Of a stretch of 64,000 nucleotides of DNA, positions 1 through 12,457 are shown piece by piece; the stretch's first letter is position 1; each line of letters opens with the position of its first letter. The translations under genes and the position numbers were made by a program. The notes under the pieces were generated by a model. It had not been told where the DNA came from and ran no database searches. It was given only the letters and a program-made list of their open reading frames with translations. The DNA comes from Chamaecyparis obtusa. Its lineage: Eukaryota; Streptophyta; Pinopsida; Cupressales; Cupressaceae. The DNA is taken from NCBI GenBank assembly GCA_027943335.1, contig BSBK01005649.1, forward strand, positions 514,001 through 578,000, read 5' to 3'.

Positions 1-1149
1 GTGTTGTCGGTAAATGAAGCATTTCTAGTATACACTGACGGAGTGTAGTGTATACCGATTGTAGTATTAACTGAGCGGTGTTCACCGACGCATTTCTTTG
101 TTAACCGAGTGGAACATAATGAATTAAATGATTAGTTTAGCTGATATGATTGATGAGCTGGTAAGAGTATAACATTGAGGTAACAGATAATGTTTGTTAC
201 ATAGATCGATGGCTGACAAAATTCAGGGAAGATCTAACAAAGAAGATTGAAACATGTTATTGACACAAGTACCGAGAAATTTTGAAGCAGAAAAATCTAT
301 GAATGAGGTTAAGTGGAAAAATCTGATGGTGGAGAAGAAAATGATTTACTCATCTATATAAGAGAACATAATTTCTTTATGAAAGATGTCGGGAAGAAGA
401 AGAAGTTGCAGGATTATCGCATGAATAAAGTTTTCATGCATTCTGATCATACTGGTTAGTATGAACCGAGCTGTAGAGAAATTATCAAGCTACAAAGAGC
501 AGTTATCGACAGACAGTAAGTTGATACAGTATTGAATCTGAAGTGAATTATTAATCAGAAGGATTTGTATGGACTAAAAAATTGATCTGTAATCTACAAT
601 TGAAGTTGTATTAAAGCAGGTCATTTACTGTTACATATGTAACCATTGTATACAATCAAAATCTCTTAACCAAGTGGACTCTGAAAGTCTTATGATCTAT
701 CATTCCTAGAATGAACATTGTTATCCTGTCAACCTCATAGTGAATGCTGGTTGGACGATAACTTCTAGTCTAAAATCCTCTAACAAGGTCACACCTGATA
801 GTGTGTTTGTAACCTTTAATAGGGTTGGGTCTTAACCGACCTCACTTCAAAAGAGTGAACAATTTTGGGTTGTCGGTCCCAGGTGGTTTTTCCCTTTATA
901 GGGTTTCCACGTTAAATCTCTTGTGTTATGTGTTGATTGTGATATTTGTTTGTTATCATTCTTTACATATTACATGTTAGATTTGATAAGTAAACTGTTA
1001 TAGTATAAGACTGGTAATCGGTAAAAGCACAGATAGTGAGAGTTATTATTGCTTACCAACGAGTAGAAATTGAAGAAATAGTTTTGAATTATGCATTTTG
1101 TTTTGGGACACTGGATAACTGATTCACCCCCCTCTCAGTTATTCTAACA
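1..1149 (+). repeat. Copia-1 left LTR, 3' part
   Basis: Matches 19322-20469 of the right LTR closely over its whole length. It ends in TTCTAACA and is followed after two bases by a tRNA-iMet type primer binding site. About 340 bp of its 5' part lie before the window. Confidence 0.93.
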
Positions 1150-1151
1150 AT

Positions 1152-1162
1152 TGGTATCAGAG
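1152..1162 (+). other. Copia-1 primer binding site
   Basis: TGGTATCAGAG directly behind the left LTR is the usual initiator-Met tRNA primer site of plant Copia elements. Confidence 0.88.
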
Positions 1163-1213
1163 TTGTGGTTGCTTGGAATAGAGTTGTAAGGACTTAAGCA
1201 TAAAGGTCTCAAG

Positions 1214-2380
1214 ATGTATAAGAGGGAAGTACTAAAACTAAACAAAGAGAACTTTGCAGTATGGAAAAGTAGAATGAAGCTTCACATATCTAGAATTGGG
1301 AACTCAACACTAGATCTGATGAAAAATGGCTACATACAACCGCCCACTAGTCCCTTAACTATTGATCAACTGAAGGACAAGCATGAACACAATGTTACTA
1401 TGATGGAACTTGCTGCTGCCTATACCGACACTGAATTTGAAGATATCAAGACATGCACGACTACCAAAGGAATGTGGGATAAATTAACACAAATCTACAG
1501 TGGAGATATGAATGTCAAAAGAGCCCAAGCTGAAAGTATAAGAGGCAGATTTGATGATATGAGAATGAAAGAAGGTGAGAACATTGTACAATATTCAAAT
1601 AGACTCAAAGAGGTGGTACATTCTATTAGAGCATCTGATGGAGTGATTGATGATGAAACAGTGATAAGCAAGATTCTCAGAACTTTGCTACCAGTTTATG
1701 CAATCAGGATTTTTGCAATTCATGAAACAAGAGCTACATCCAACCTTACTCTTGACACTCTAATTGGTAAACTTACAACTTTTGAATTAAACAATTTTGA
1801 TAATAGTGTTGTTCCTTCTGTTGAATCCACTTTCATGTCTTCTTTGAAGATTGGAAAGTCTAGTAGGAATAGTAAAAATTGTGATAGTGATGATAATACC
1901 GATGATGAACTTGATGAGCTTGAAGCACTTATGGCCAGAAGATTTCCCAAAGGAAAAGGAAGGTATAGAGATAAGATACCTTTGGCATGCTTTAATTGTA
2001 AAGAATTCGGTCACATCACTACTAGATTTCCTCAGAAGAAAGATGATGATAGATCCAAAGACCGATCTGAAGGAAGTTATGGAAGAAGAGTCAATAGAGG
2101 CTACCGACACTACAACAGAGACAACCAAGATGAAAAAGGCAAAAAGGTATGTTACATAGCCGAAGATATTGAAACTAAATCTGATTTTGATGATGATATA
2201 GAATTTGTATTTGTTGCTATGAAAGATGACTCAGAAGAGGAAGAGAAACATGAAGAGACAACACTGATCTCTAAAGTAAGCAAAAATGATACATGGATCA
2301 TAGACAGTGGCTGTACACATCATATGACTGGTGATGAAGAGAAGTTTGATCATCTTGTTGAAATAATGGAGGATCTGTGA
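1214..2380 (+). pseudogene. Copia-1 gag and start of protease
   Basis: The open frame begins MYKREVLKLNKENF and has the UBN2-type Copia gag core (residues about 5-200, with W-x-K-L-x-Y near 90). An acidic linker follows, then a zinc knuckle CFNCKEFGHITTRF near residue 257. The last Cys of the CX2CX4HX4C pattern is Phe, so this finger is broken. The aspartic protease begins near residue 365 with WIIDSGCTHHM, the Copia form of the active site. A TGA ends the frame at 2378-2380; the protease continues after it in another frame (GNDAPCMVRGKG), so the copy is frameshifted. The ATG at 1214 is about 50 bp behind the primer site, a normal gag start. Confidence 0.85.
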
Positions 2381-5286
2381 GAATGGGAAATGATGCACCT
2401 TGTATGGTAAGAGGTAAAGGCTCACTGATGATCAATGACAGATTATAATGTGAAAATGCATACTCAGTAGATGGACTGAACTATAATCTGATAAGTGTGG
2501 CTCAGCTGAATAATTCAGGCCACCGACTGACTTTTGAGAGCAAAAAGATGAAGATCTATGATGATGGAGGAAGACTTGTCAGAACTGGTACACAATCCAG
2601 AGGTAATCTATTATATCTTGATATGGATCAGTCTTCTTGTTTGTTAATAAAGGATGAAGATGCTTGGTTGTGGCACAGAAGGTTATGCCATGTGAACTTT
2701 GACAACATGATCAAGATTAGTAGAAAGAAAAGAGTTAGAGGATTGCCTAACTTGACAAAACCTGATCATGCCATGTGCCATGAATGTCAGAAAGGTAAGA
2801 TGACTAAGTCTAGTTTTAAAAGCAAAGACTATTCAACAACGAAGATGCTTGAGTTGGTTCATACTGATCTATGTGGTCCTATGAGAACTTAGAGTTGTTC
2901 TGGTATAGATATTTTATTCTTTTTGTTGATGACTATACTAGACTGATGACTGTTATGTTCTTGAAAGAGAAATCTAAAGCTTTCAAATTGTTTAAGTGGT
3001 ATAAAGCTAAGGTAGAGAAAGAAACCGGTAAGGAAATAAAATGTTTAAGATCTGATAGAGGAGGTGAATTTATCTCTGATGAATTTACTAATTTTTGTAA
3101 TGAGCATGGAATCAAAAGGCAGGTATCTGCACCGAGGACACCTCAGCAAAATGGTATTGCTGAAAGAAGGAATAGGTCTATAATTGATTATGCTAGAACA
3201 TTGATGATACAAAATAATATTGCTCAGACATATTGGAGGGAAGCTATCAGTACAGCTGTGTATGTCCTTAACTGAGTACAACTGAAGAAGGACTCCAACT
3301 GAACACCTTATGAACTATGGTTTGGACACAAACCTACTGTAAGTTATTTCAGAATTTTTGGAAGTAAATGCTTTATTTTGAAAGATGAAAGAAATGGAAA
3401 ATTTGATTCTAAAGGAGATGAAGGAATATTTCTAGGATATTCCACTACAAGTAAAGCATATAAATGTTTGAATAAGACTAAAAATAAGATTGTTGAAAGT
3501 ACTAATGTTCATGTTGATGAGTTTGATGATAAGTACATAGAGGAAAGTACAAAGGAACCACAAGACTATGGTAGATTCACTTACATTGAACATCTAGAGT
3601 ATCTATCGACACCACATACTATGACAACCGGTCAGTAGGGAAACAATGCAGGACAACAGGAAACACAAACCGAGGAACAAGATGGAGCTATCGAGCAAGA
3701 AAATTACCCTGAGCAGGATGAACAAGAAAGGAGAAATCAAGTTTTGGCTAGTTTTGTTAGAAGACATCATCCTAAGACACAAATCATCGGAGACAGACAT
3801 GTTGGAATGCAAACTAGAAGCAAAACAAGACAAGGTACATGTTTAATTTGTGAATTTGAACCTAAAACTATGAAAGTTGCATTAGAAAATGAAGAATGAG
3901 TTAATGCAATGAAGGAGGAGATAGAGCAAATAGAGAAGAACAAAACTTGGTCCTTAGTACCCCCGACCAAAAGATAAAAATGTTATCGGTACTAAGTGGA
4001 TATACAAGAATAAATTGAATGAAAATGGTGAAGTCACAAGAAATAAAGCTAGATTGGTATGCAAGGGATATGCATAGGAAGAAGGTATTGATTATGGTGA
4101 AACATTTGCACCTGTTGCTAGATTAGAAGGAGTTAGAATGCTACTTGCATATGCTGCACATAAGAAATTCAAAGTCTATCAAATGGATGTGAAGTCAACA
4201 TTTTTGAATGGTATACTTGAAGAAGAGGTCTACATTGAACAACTTGAAGGATTTGTTGATCCTGACAACAAAGACATGGTATGTAGATTACATAAACCTT
4301 TATATGGATTGAAGCAAGCACTGAGAGCATGGTATGAAAGACTGCATACTTACTTGTTAAGTATTGGATTTGTAATAACAAGTGAACATAGTAATTTGTA
4401 TGTGAAAGGTGATACTGATGATACTATTATCATTGCTAAAATATTTGTTGATGATATTATCTTTGGAGGCTCAAATCTTCTCTACAAGGCATTTGCTGAT
4501 GAAATGCAAAAGGAATTTTAAATGTCTATGTTTGGAGAGATTAAGTTATTTCTTGGACTACAAGTGATTCAACAAAGTGATGGAATATTCATCATACAAT
4601 CTAAATACATAAAGGAAGTACTAAAAAAATTTGGCATGGAAGATGCTAAACCTGTGGGAATGCCTATGGCTACTGGATGTAAATTGACAAAGGAGGATGA
4701 AACTATCGAGGTAAACCAGACACTTTACCGATCCATGATTGGTAAGTTAATGTACGTAGTTCACAGTAGACCAGATATAGCACATGTTGTGGGTATTGTT
4801 GCAAGATGTTTTACTAATCCTAGAGAATCACACATGATAGCTACAAAAAGGATCTTAAGATACCTGAAGAAAATAGAGAATTATGGATTATGGTATCCTA
4901 AGGAAGGGAAGTTTGAACTGAAAGTTTACACTGATGTTGATTGGGCTAGAAATGTGGATGATAGAAAAAGCACCACCAGAGGAGCATTTTTCTTTGGTGA
5001 GAGACTTGTAACCTGGACAAGTAAAAAGCAGGCTTGTATTTCTCAGTCTACAGCTAAAGTAGAATATGTTGTTGTTGCCACTAACTATTCAAACATTGCA
5101 TATATCAAACAAGTGTTGGAAGGAATGAATGAGATAATCATTGACCCGGTGATTATATACCGTGACAACACTAGTGCAATCAATATTTCAAAGAATCCTG
5201 TGATGCACTCTAAAACTAAGCATATATCTATTAAGTATCATTACTTAAGAGAACAAGTTCAAGAGAAGAAAGTGAAGTTAGATTTT
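2381..5286 (+). pseudogene. Copia-1 pol: protease end, integrase, RT, RNase H (first part)
   Basis: Decayed polyprotein read across several frames. 2497-2880 has the integrase zinc-binding region (WHRRLCHVNFDNM ... CHECQKGKM) and the core start HTDLCGPM. 2900-3275 has FVDDYTR, RSDRGGEF and PQQNGIAERRNR, the catalytic Asp and Glu residues. 3290-3640 is the integrase C-terminal part, including GYSTTSKAY. RT runs from about 3900 to 4700 with [18 protein letters not shown] and the catalytic FVDDIIFGG. RNase H from about 4850 has YTDVDWA and ADIFTK further on. Stops or shifts lie at 2378, 2890, 3273, 3638, 3898 and 4519. The protein stops matching at 5286, where Gypsy-1 begins, and resumes at 18349. 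Confidence 0.88.
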
Positions 5287-5291
5287 GTTAT
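5287..5291 (+). repeat. Target site duplication of Gypsy-1, left copy (GTTAT)
   Basis: GTTAT precedes the left Gypsy-1 LTR and GTTAC (18344-18348) follows the right one, one mismatch. Joining the flanks through one copy restores the Copia-1 RNase H reading ...LDFVTSKEQLAD, which supports these boundaries. Confidence 0.85.
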
Positions 5292-7813
5292 TGTTACCCA
5301 AAAATTCCCTATCATTCATTTTTGGCCACGGTCCTATTTTCCAAAGAAGTGCTCAAGTGTCGAAAACCCAGTGTGTTTTCTGCCTTTTGGTCTGAAAACC
5401 TAGTGTGTTTTTGACCTTCAAGTGCGCAACTTCGACCAAGTAGGTCCCAGTTCCTCATAGTCGTGCAAGTGCAGTGGAGATCCGACGGCTGTCGCATAAT
5501 CTCATGGAATCTTTCGAGCCCATGAGATCATGTGACAACGGTTGGATTAGAATCCTCTTGGCCTATTCTAATTTTTCATTACCTTTTGGCGGCCACTTAA
5601 TTCTTCAATTTACCCCGTGCGTGAAATACTTCCTAAGTCTCCAGTTTAATTTTTCCTAAGTCTCGGCGCACTTTTATTTTTCTAAGCCACTAAACCCCAG
5701 CAAGATCTGACGGTCCTCACTATACCGCTAGCCCAAGATGCATCCTATTTAAGATCACGGTCTAGTGATAACCATTGATCTTCCTTGCTTTACAAAATCC
5801 TAATCTATCGATGGGCCCAGTGGTTGTTTTCGAAGAATGCTAGCGGTCTATCGCATGATCACATAGCCCCTTATTAGGTTATGCGAACATGCGACAAACC
5901 GTTAGCCATGCTGATAAGAGCTTGCAGTTTGGCGGTGGGCCTATAGTTTGGTGACGTGCCCGTGTTTCATTGGTTGGTTGGTGACAAGGTTTTACAGTGG
6001 GTCTGAGATGAAAGTGTGGTAAAGATCCGATGGTGGTCACATGTTCGCATGGGATCTTTCGACCCCATGCAATCATGTGAAAACCTTTCGATGAGATCCT
6101 TCTATCGTGGGTCCGATGTGCCATGTCATGCTAATGTGCTACTTTCTCATACGCCAAGCTGGTGGTGATGATGTAGTTGTAAGTGGGGCCAAATTTTAAT
6201 GGCAGAAGTTTAGAGGAGGTCGTTCTTTTCTCTTCTAACTTGGCGGTGTCCAATAAAGGGTTTCTTTGTTCGCATGTTTGCGAATATGATTTAGCAGGCC
6301 TCCAGACTTGGCAAGAGCGCGGTTGCATAGTTAACATGTTTCGCGTGGTCGCTGAGAGGAGCCTGGGGTTAAGAAAAGTTAAAGCGACTTGGCGACCAAA
6401 GGGAGAGTGAGCCCGAGGTGTCTTGCATGACCAAATGGTGATTCAGTGAAGCTTGTCGCATGATCACATGAGGCTTTTTTAGCTCATGCGATCATGCAAC
6501 CAGTGGTATTTTCAAGCAATGCGGCCAGTTTTGGTAGGCTTTTTTTCTGTGAGATGGTTGCAGCGGTGCAGTAGCTCAAAAAATTGATGTCACTAGGACA
6601 TTTTCTGGTTGCAGAATTTGAAGAAGATCCAAGCAGCCGTCAAGGGTTGATTTTTGTCCCAGCAGGGTACCACATTGTGTCGAGGCTTTAATGAGCTTGG
6701 CGCCACCTTTTGCAGGGTTAATCTTTTTTAAATCCAAATATCTAAGATCAGATTTGTGAGCCTTCATGGCTTAGTGGAGTTGCAGGTGAGATTATTGGTG
6801 AAGATGGTGTGTCTGCAGGCGGTCCTAGTATAGGAAAGATATGCATCATGAGATTTTGGACCTATTTGTTGACTTTTCTCAAAGTTTTTGAGGGTTTGTA
6901 CCTCTAGGGTCTGGTAAAGAATTGAATAACTATGTACCCTAGTTAGGTTATTTTTTGGACTCCTTCCTGTGTGTAGTGAGGGATGTATATAACTTTTTTT
7001 GAGAGCCTGTAGTGCAAAAGAATCCAGCAATTGTAAAAAGGAAGGTTTTCTTTCTCAGAGAGCAATTTGTGGCAATTTTCTTGCCCTTTGGATTTCTACA
7101 GTTGTAATTTTCATTGATTGTTCAAATATTACAAAGCATTTTGTGACATTCTCCTGTCCTTATGATTTCTTATGTGGATTATCTATTATTGAATTCAGTA
7201 TATGTATGTTCAGTAACTTTTAGGTTCTTTTTTTATTCCTCTTTCTTTCTGCAATTCATGTGTATATTTATGAATGATCTAATTTGAATACTTTTGTGGG
7301 CATACTTCCACCCCTAGTAATCTGTCTCATTCCTATACCCAATTGCAGAGATGAATGTTTGTCTATAGGTTATAGTCTGTGTCTGACTCTTTAGGAGTAC
7401 TACTGTCTTGAGAAATTCCCTTTTCCCTGCATAGTATTCCTTTACTACAGACCCCTCTATAAAATATTTATGCAGGCCTATTCATTGAGTTGTAATCTCC
7501 TAGACCTAGGATCATCTACTGGTTTCATCCCTTTATACTGCAATTCATACCATCTTTTCAGTGCATCACCTAGTAGGATAGATTTGCTTTCAGTCATTTC
7601 CCTTTTCATATACTCCTTCTAACCCTTTCACCTCAAAGTTTACTTTCCTATCTAAGAGCAAGCTAAGGTGATAATCCAAGAGGAACCAGCCTAGAACCTG
7701 GAGGTCTCATCTCGGTTAGCAAAGGTCCCACAACCTTGAGATGATTCCCATGTTATACTTAGTTATCAAGACTACGAGAGCTTCAGACAGAGGTGCAAAT
7801 TCAATGTATAACA
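5292..7813 (+). repeat. Gypsy-1 left LTR
   Basis: 2522 bp, matched along its length by 15800-18343. It lacks a stretch of about 30 bp present near 15920-15950 of the right copy. It contains four related stem-loop sequences (see 5491-6501). Short open frames inside it are not genes. Confidence 0.93.
5491..6501 (+). repeat. Four related stem-loops in the left Gypsy-1 LTR
   Basis: Imperfect inverted repeats of about 45 bp at 5491-5537, 5851-5895, 6036-6082 and 6455-6501. Each opens with a form of GTCGCATGATC-CATG and closes with a form of CATG-GATCATGCGAC around a short central loop. The same four occur in the right LTR. Confidence 0.75.
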
Positions 7814-7975
7814 TTTCTGGCATGCCCGGTGGGACAGTAAAGAAGTTCATTTGTTGAAGATTGTGTCATCTCTTATATGCAGATTGCATAATACAGACCT
7901 TTAGAGGTTGTTCTATCAAGTATATCTATTGACTCCACTGGTTTCAAAGATTCAGGCCAACCTTGTTTAAGGTTT
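7814..7975 (+). other. Gypsy-1 leader with probable primer binding site
   Basis: Three bases after the LTR lies CTGGCATGCCCGGTGGGAC (about 7817-7835). It starts with TGG as expected for pairing with a tRNA CCA end. I cannot name the tRNA with certainty. The rest is untranslated leader up to the gag frame. Confidence 0.6.
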
Positions 7976-9328
7976 ATGAGAAAGATCGAGACTAGAAGCT
8001 CAAAGCCTGCTGAATTTTCAGAGTTGCCCTTGAAAAGAAGCTACAAAGGCAGGTCAACTCAGAGAGAATCTCCTACAAGAAGAGTCCAATCTACACCTCC
8101 TGATACTTCAGAGAGGAGACCTTTCCTCTTTCATTTCAGAAGAAGAGGCAGATCTCTGACCAGAGATCTAGAAGAAGAAGAAGATCCAAATCTAGCAAAT
8201 ACAGCTCATATAGTTGTTAATCTTCAGGTTACACCTCCTACAATGGCTAGAAATTTTGCCTTTTCACCTTTCAATCAGGGGACCCCATTAAATTTTGCAA
8301 TGCATCATGATGTGCCCTTGGTGGCATTAAAGAGTATACCTGATTTCACAGGGGAGGGATAAACAACAGCCTTTAAGCATATAAGAGATGTGACCACCAT
8401 TTGCAGCATACACAACATTACTCAAGAGGATGTGGCCACCAAATTATTAGCAGCATCTCTGAAAGGTAAGGCTCTAGAGTGGTTTAGAACTTTAACTGTT
8501 GGTTCTATTACTTCATGGGATGAATTAGGGGATGCATTAAGCAAGAATTTTGAGGATAAATCAGATAATTTATCTTTGGTTGAGCAATTAACAACTATAA
8601 AGAGAGACCCTCAAGATAAAATGACAGATTATAATAGTAGATTCCATAAAACATGGAATAGAATCCTAGTCTCTATAAGGCCATCAGCTGACCATGCCTT
8701 CCTGTACTACTTGCAAAGTCTAAATAAACAAATTTCTGTCATGGTCCAGTCTATGGGTGGTACCACTTTACCCCAAGCATTTGACACTACTGACAGGGCT
8801 AAAAATTATTTGATCCAAGCAGGCATGATATAGAGAAGACCTCCCATGCCTATCTTCCCTAGTCTTCAGCCCATTGCACCTGCACAAGTACCCCCATTTA
8901 CCCCTATTCCTACAATATCAACACCTCAAGCTAGTACCAGTGGTCAGGAACATGCTGCAACAAATTTCTCCCAAGGGTTGCAAGAGGTGAAGAGTAGTCA
9001 CCAAACTAGTATACAAGAAATGACAAACTTGCTGCAGACTCTAACCAAAGAGGTCACAAACTTGAAGAAACAAAACCAAGGCATCAGGCCACCCTTCCAA
9101 TCACAAGGCCAAAGTCCTAATCAGCAATACCAAAATCAAGGACAGCCTTATCGACAAAATAGGCCACCATACCAAGGAGGCTATCAAGGGCAAAGACAAA
9201 ATTTTAATCAAAGACCATTCCAACCATATAACCCTACACCTCTTAATTCCACAAATTCAGTCAGGGATATGGTTCCTAGTCAAAACAATATGGCCATGGA
9301 TAATGAATGGTGTTTCCCTTGCAATTAG
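7976..9328 (+). pseudogene. Gypsy-1 gag
   Basis: One reading frame broken by a TAA at 8360-8362 and a TAG at 8831-8833. The N-terminal part is Arg/Ser-rich (about 90 residues). The retrotransposon gag core follows (LKGKALEWFRTL, SWDELGDALSKNF, at 8390-8833). Then comes a Pro/Gln-rich tail with coiled-coil potential (TSIQEMTNLLQTLTKEV) and many Q-N-P repeats. At the end CFPCNQPHNQAS (reading the TAG at 9327 as Gln) resembles a knuckle remnant but lacks the last Cys. Both internal stops are one transition from a Gln codon. The start at 7976 is only the first Met seen; the true start could be slightly upstream. Confidence 0.8.
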
Positions 9329-9429
9329 CCTCACAATCAGGCTAGTGTGTTCTAATGGATGGATGAACCAAGCACTAATGGTTCAAAATGCTTCATAAGC
9401 TCAAACAAAAGCTCCTTCTAGTGGGATAG

Positions 9430-10205
9430 CTCCTCAACAAGAAACACAAGAGAATGAGACTACTCTTTTCAATTGGGAGCAACCAGATTTCAATGGAGTC
9501 AATGATGAAGCTACTTTTGTTGCCTACACAAGAGCAAAGAGGAGAGCCCAAGACATGGAGAGAGCAAATTCTGGTACTACAACCACTACATCTGTAGAGC
9601 CACTATAGCAAGTTGCCCCTATCACATCCAAGGAGGCCCCTATCGTCACAAGCAAAGAAGGCCAAGTTCCAAAAGAGGCAGAACCCATCATAGTAAAAGC
9701 ACAACAAAGAGTACACACTGTGACACCTTATAATATTGTAGACAACATGAAGAAGGTGAATATCACCATGTCTATGTGGGACTCTTTGTCTATTCTAGGA
9801 CAACCTGAAATTTTGAAGAAGGCCATGAGAGAGGCAACAAATCCTCAACCTGCAAAAGAAACTACAAAACCAGTGTTGGTCAACACTGATCAAGAAAAGG
9901 AGACTCCAACTAGAAACTCCAAGGCCAATACCATGCAAGGTAGGAATTTAAAGCCACCTCCCTTTTACGTATCTTTAATTATTGGGAAATCTTTAGTGCA
10001 TAATTGTATGGTAGATAGTGGAGCTACTAGCACTGTAATGCCCAGGAAAGTGGCTGATCAATTAGGACTTAAATATGAACCCTTCCAAAAGAAAGTTACA
10101 CAACTTGATGGATCCTCAGTCAGTACTATAGGTGTGGCCAAGGATACCAGTCTAATTCTCCATGCTAGTCCTAATTTTCCATTCTCCTTGACATATATAT
10201 CATAG
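9430..10205 (+). pseudogene. Gypsy-1 gag-pol linker and aspartic protease
   Basis: The frame differs from that of gag and of the RNase H that follows, so there are frame changes near 9400 and between 10206 and 10366. A hydrophilic linker with one TAG at 9606 leads into the retropepsin: PPFYVSLIIGKS, then the active site CMVDSGATSTVMP at about 10009-10045, then QLGLKYEP and a LDGSS loop. The frame closes at TAG 10203-10205. The catalytic Asp-Ser-Gly is intact. Confidence 0.82.
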
Positions 10206-10366
10206 ATCTCCCTACATTGTTTGCCATATGTCTCTCAAGAGAGTTCACAGTCAAGATAGGAGGTTATCTTTCTTCCAATTGGTCTCACATGCTCTTTCGT
10301 ACAAGGTATGGTACCAAAGTCACCATTAAATTATAAGCCTTAGCAATACATCATATAGAGCCATAT

Positions 10367-10987
10367 GTGTCCAATTCTGTCAATACTAATTGTCCTATAT
10401 TTGATGACAATGATTTCCCAACCATTAGTGAAGCAAGCACCAAAATAGAGAATATCCCTGATATTCTCCTAGATGAAAGAACCTCAGAGATCCAAGAGAG
10501 TCTTGTTTGGGATTTTGGTTTGGGGAGTTATCTGATTCAAGAAAGTGGAGCCATAGAACCAAGCCTTCTCAAAGAATACACTGATTCAGATGATCGGGAT
10601 AGTCAGGTCTGGGAACTATTTTTTGATGGAGCTAGAAGTAGACATGGTTCTGGTGGAGGTGCTATGCTGGTGTCCCCAAAAGGAGAAAGGTATTATACTA
10701 CCTTTAAATTCAGTTTTTCCTGCACCAGCAACACTGCAGAGTATGAAAGTCTGGTTAATGGACTAGAATGGGCTAGAAAAAGAGGGCTTAAAGCGTTAAA
10801 AGTATATGGTGATAGTGAACTTGTTGTCAACCAAGCAAGAGGGATGAGTGCAACCAAAAATGATGTCATGAAAGCATACAAACATAGAGTTTTGGATGCA
10901 ATTAAAGATTTCCATGCTTTCAATATCGTTGCTATCCCTAGAAAATTAAATCAAAATGCTGATAGGTTAGCTGCTATTGGATCTTAG
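10367..10987 (+). pseudogene. Gypsy-1 RNase H placed before reverse transcriptase
   Basis: About 130 residues from 10600 form a plant-style RNase H fold. All four acidic catalytic positions are visible: FFDGA, TAEYESL, YGDSELVV and NQNADRLA. It lies between protease and RT, in the same frame as the RT that follows; only TAG/TAA stops (first at 10985-10987) separate them. A second, degenerate RNase H follows RT in the usual place. An additional RNase H is known from some plant Tat-type elements; this upstream position needs comparison. Confidence 0.85.
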
Positions 10988-11083
10988 TTTGATATCCCCA
11001 ATAGCATTTCAAAAGAAGCAGATTAGCAACACATCAAGATTATTGTCAGACCTTCAATTCTTGATAATAATATTAATTGGTAA

Positions 11084-12457
11084 GTGTTTGACAATGATGA
11101 ACAAATTCTGCAGTTCTTGTTTGAAGAAGATGTCTTTTCAAGGCACAATCAAAAGAGGTTATCACAGAACTATGGTGATCAAGTGATACAACTTAGATCT
11201 AATAAGATGCCTAAAGGTCTTGTCACCTTAGAGACTATCTTCAATAAGGATGATGAAGTCAAGAAAAATAAAGCTGGCCTGGTAGTCCAACAGGAACATT
11301 GTGCTGAATTAGAGTTTGAACCAGGTAAGAGCCTACAATTTGGAAAAGTAAACACTAATTCAGAAAAGCAAGCTTACACTCAATTATTCAGAGAATTCAG
11401 TGATATTTTTGCATGGAGGTATGGAGACCTCAAGGGTTTTGATCCTACCCTTGCTCAGCACACTATTGAATTGGAGCCTAATGCTAAACCAGTAAGGCAA
11501 AAGAAAATGCCTGTTAATCCCAAGCTTGAACCACTTATGCATAAGGAAGTACTCAAACTAATAGAAAGTAGCATCATCTACCCCATCAAACATACTAGTT
11601 GGGTTTCCAACCTTGTTCCTATCAAGAAGAAGAATGGGGAGCTGAGGTTATGTGTTGATTTCAAGGATTTGAACAGAGCCTCATTAAAAGACCGCCATCC
11701 ACTAACCTCTATGGAACAAATTCTACAATGTGTCTCTGGATCCGAGAGATTCTCATTGTTGGATGGCTATTCAAGATACAATCAAATCTTAGTGAAAGAA
11801 GAGGATCAATATAAGACTACATTTACAACCAAGTGGGGAACCATGGCATATCAGAAGATGCCCTTTGGTTTGTCAAATGCAGGTGCTACATTTCAAAAGG
11901 CAATGGATATGGCCTTTAAGGGCCTCATGTACAAGTTTGTGCTAGTCTACCTAGATGACATAACTATCTACTCAAAGCATGCAGTAGACCACATCAGACA
12001 TTTGAGGTGGATTTTTTAAAGATGCAGAGAATTTGGGATATCTCTTAATCCAAAGAAATGTGTGTTTGCAGTTCATGAAGAAAAACTATTGGGATATGTA
12101 GTATCCAAAGAGGGAATTACAGTGGATCCTAAGAGAATTGCAGCCAGCTTAGAACTACCATTACCACATCATAAGAAAGGTCTCCAATCTTTCATAGGAA
12201 AGATTAACTTTGTTAGGAGATTCTTGCCTAACATTGCAGAGTTACTCAAGCCTTTGACAGCCATGTTGAGGAAAGGTTCAGCCTTCAGTTGGACCAAAGA
12301 AGGAAAAGTTAACTTCCAAGCTATTAAAGAAGCCTTAACAGAAGCTCTTGCTCTCCTAAACCCAAATTTTAGTAAGGATTTTATCCTTTATGCTTATGGG
12401 GGTCATGATGCCATATCTGCAATGTTGACTCAAGAAAATGCTAAAGGATTGGAGTAG
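11084..12457 (+). pseudogene. Gypsy-1 reverse transcriptase
   Basis: The frame is open except TAA at 12017-12019. Ty3/gypsy RT signatures in order: IIYPIKHTSWVSNLVPIKKK, LRLCVDFKDLNRAS, FSLLDGYSRYNQI, MPFGLSNAGATFQKAM and the catalytic FVLVYLDD at about 11935-11958. The thumb and connection follow (GITVDPKRI, LQSFIGKINFVRRF). The first Asp of the fingers-palm motif reads LLDGYSRYNQI as usual. The TAA falls where FQRCREFG would be expected, i.e. CAA to TAA. The second stop (TAG 12455-12457) falls in the motif normally reading QPIAFFSK. Confidence 0.9.
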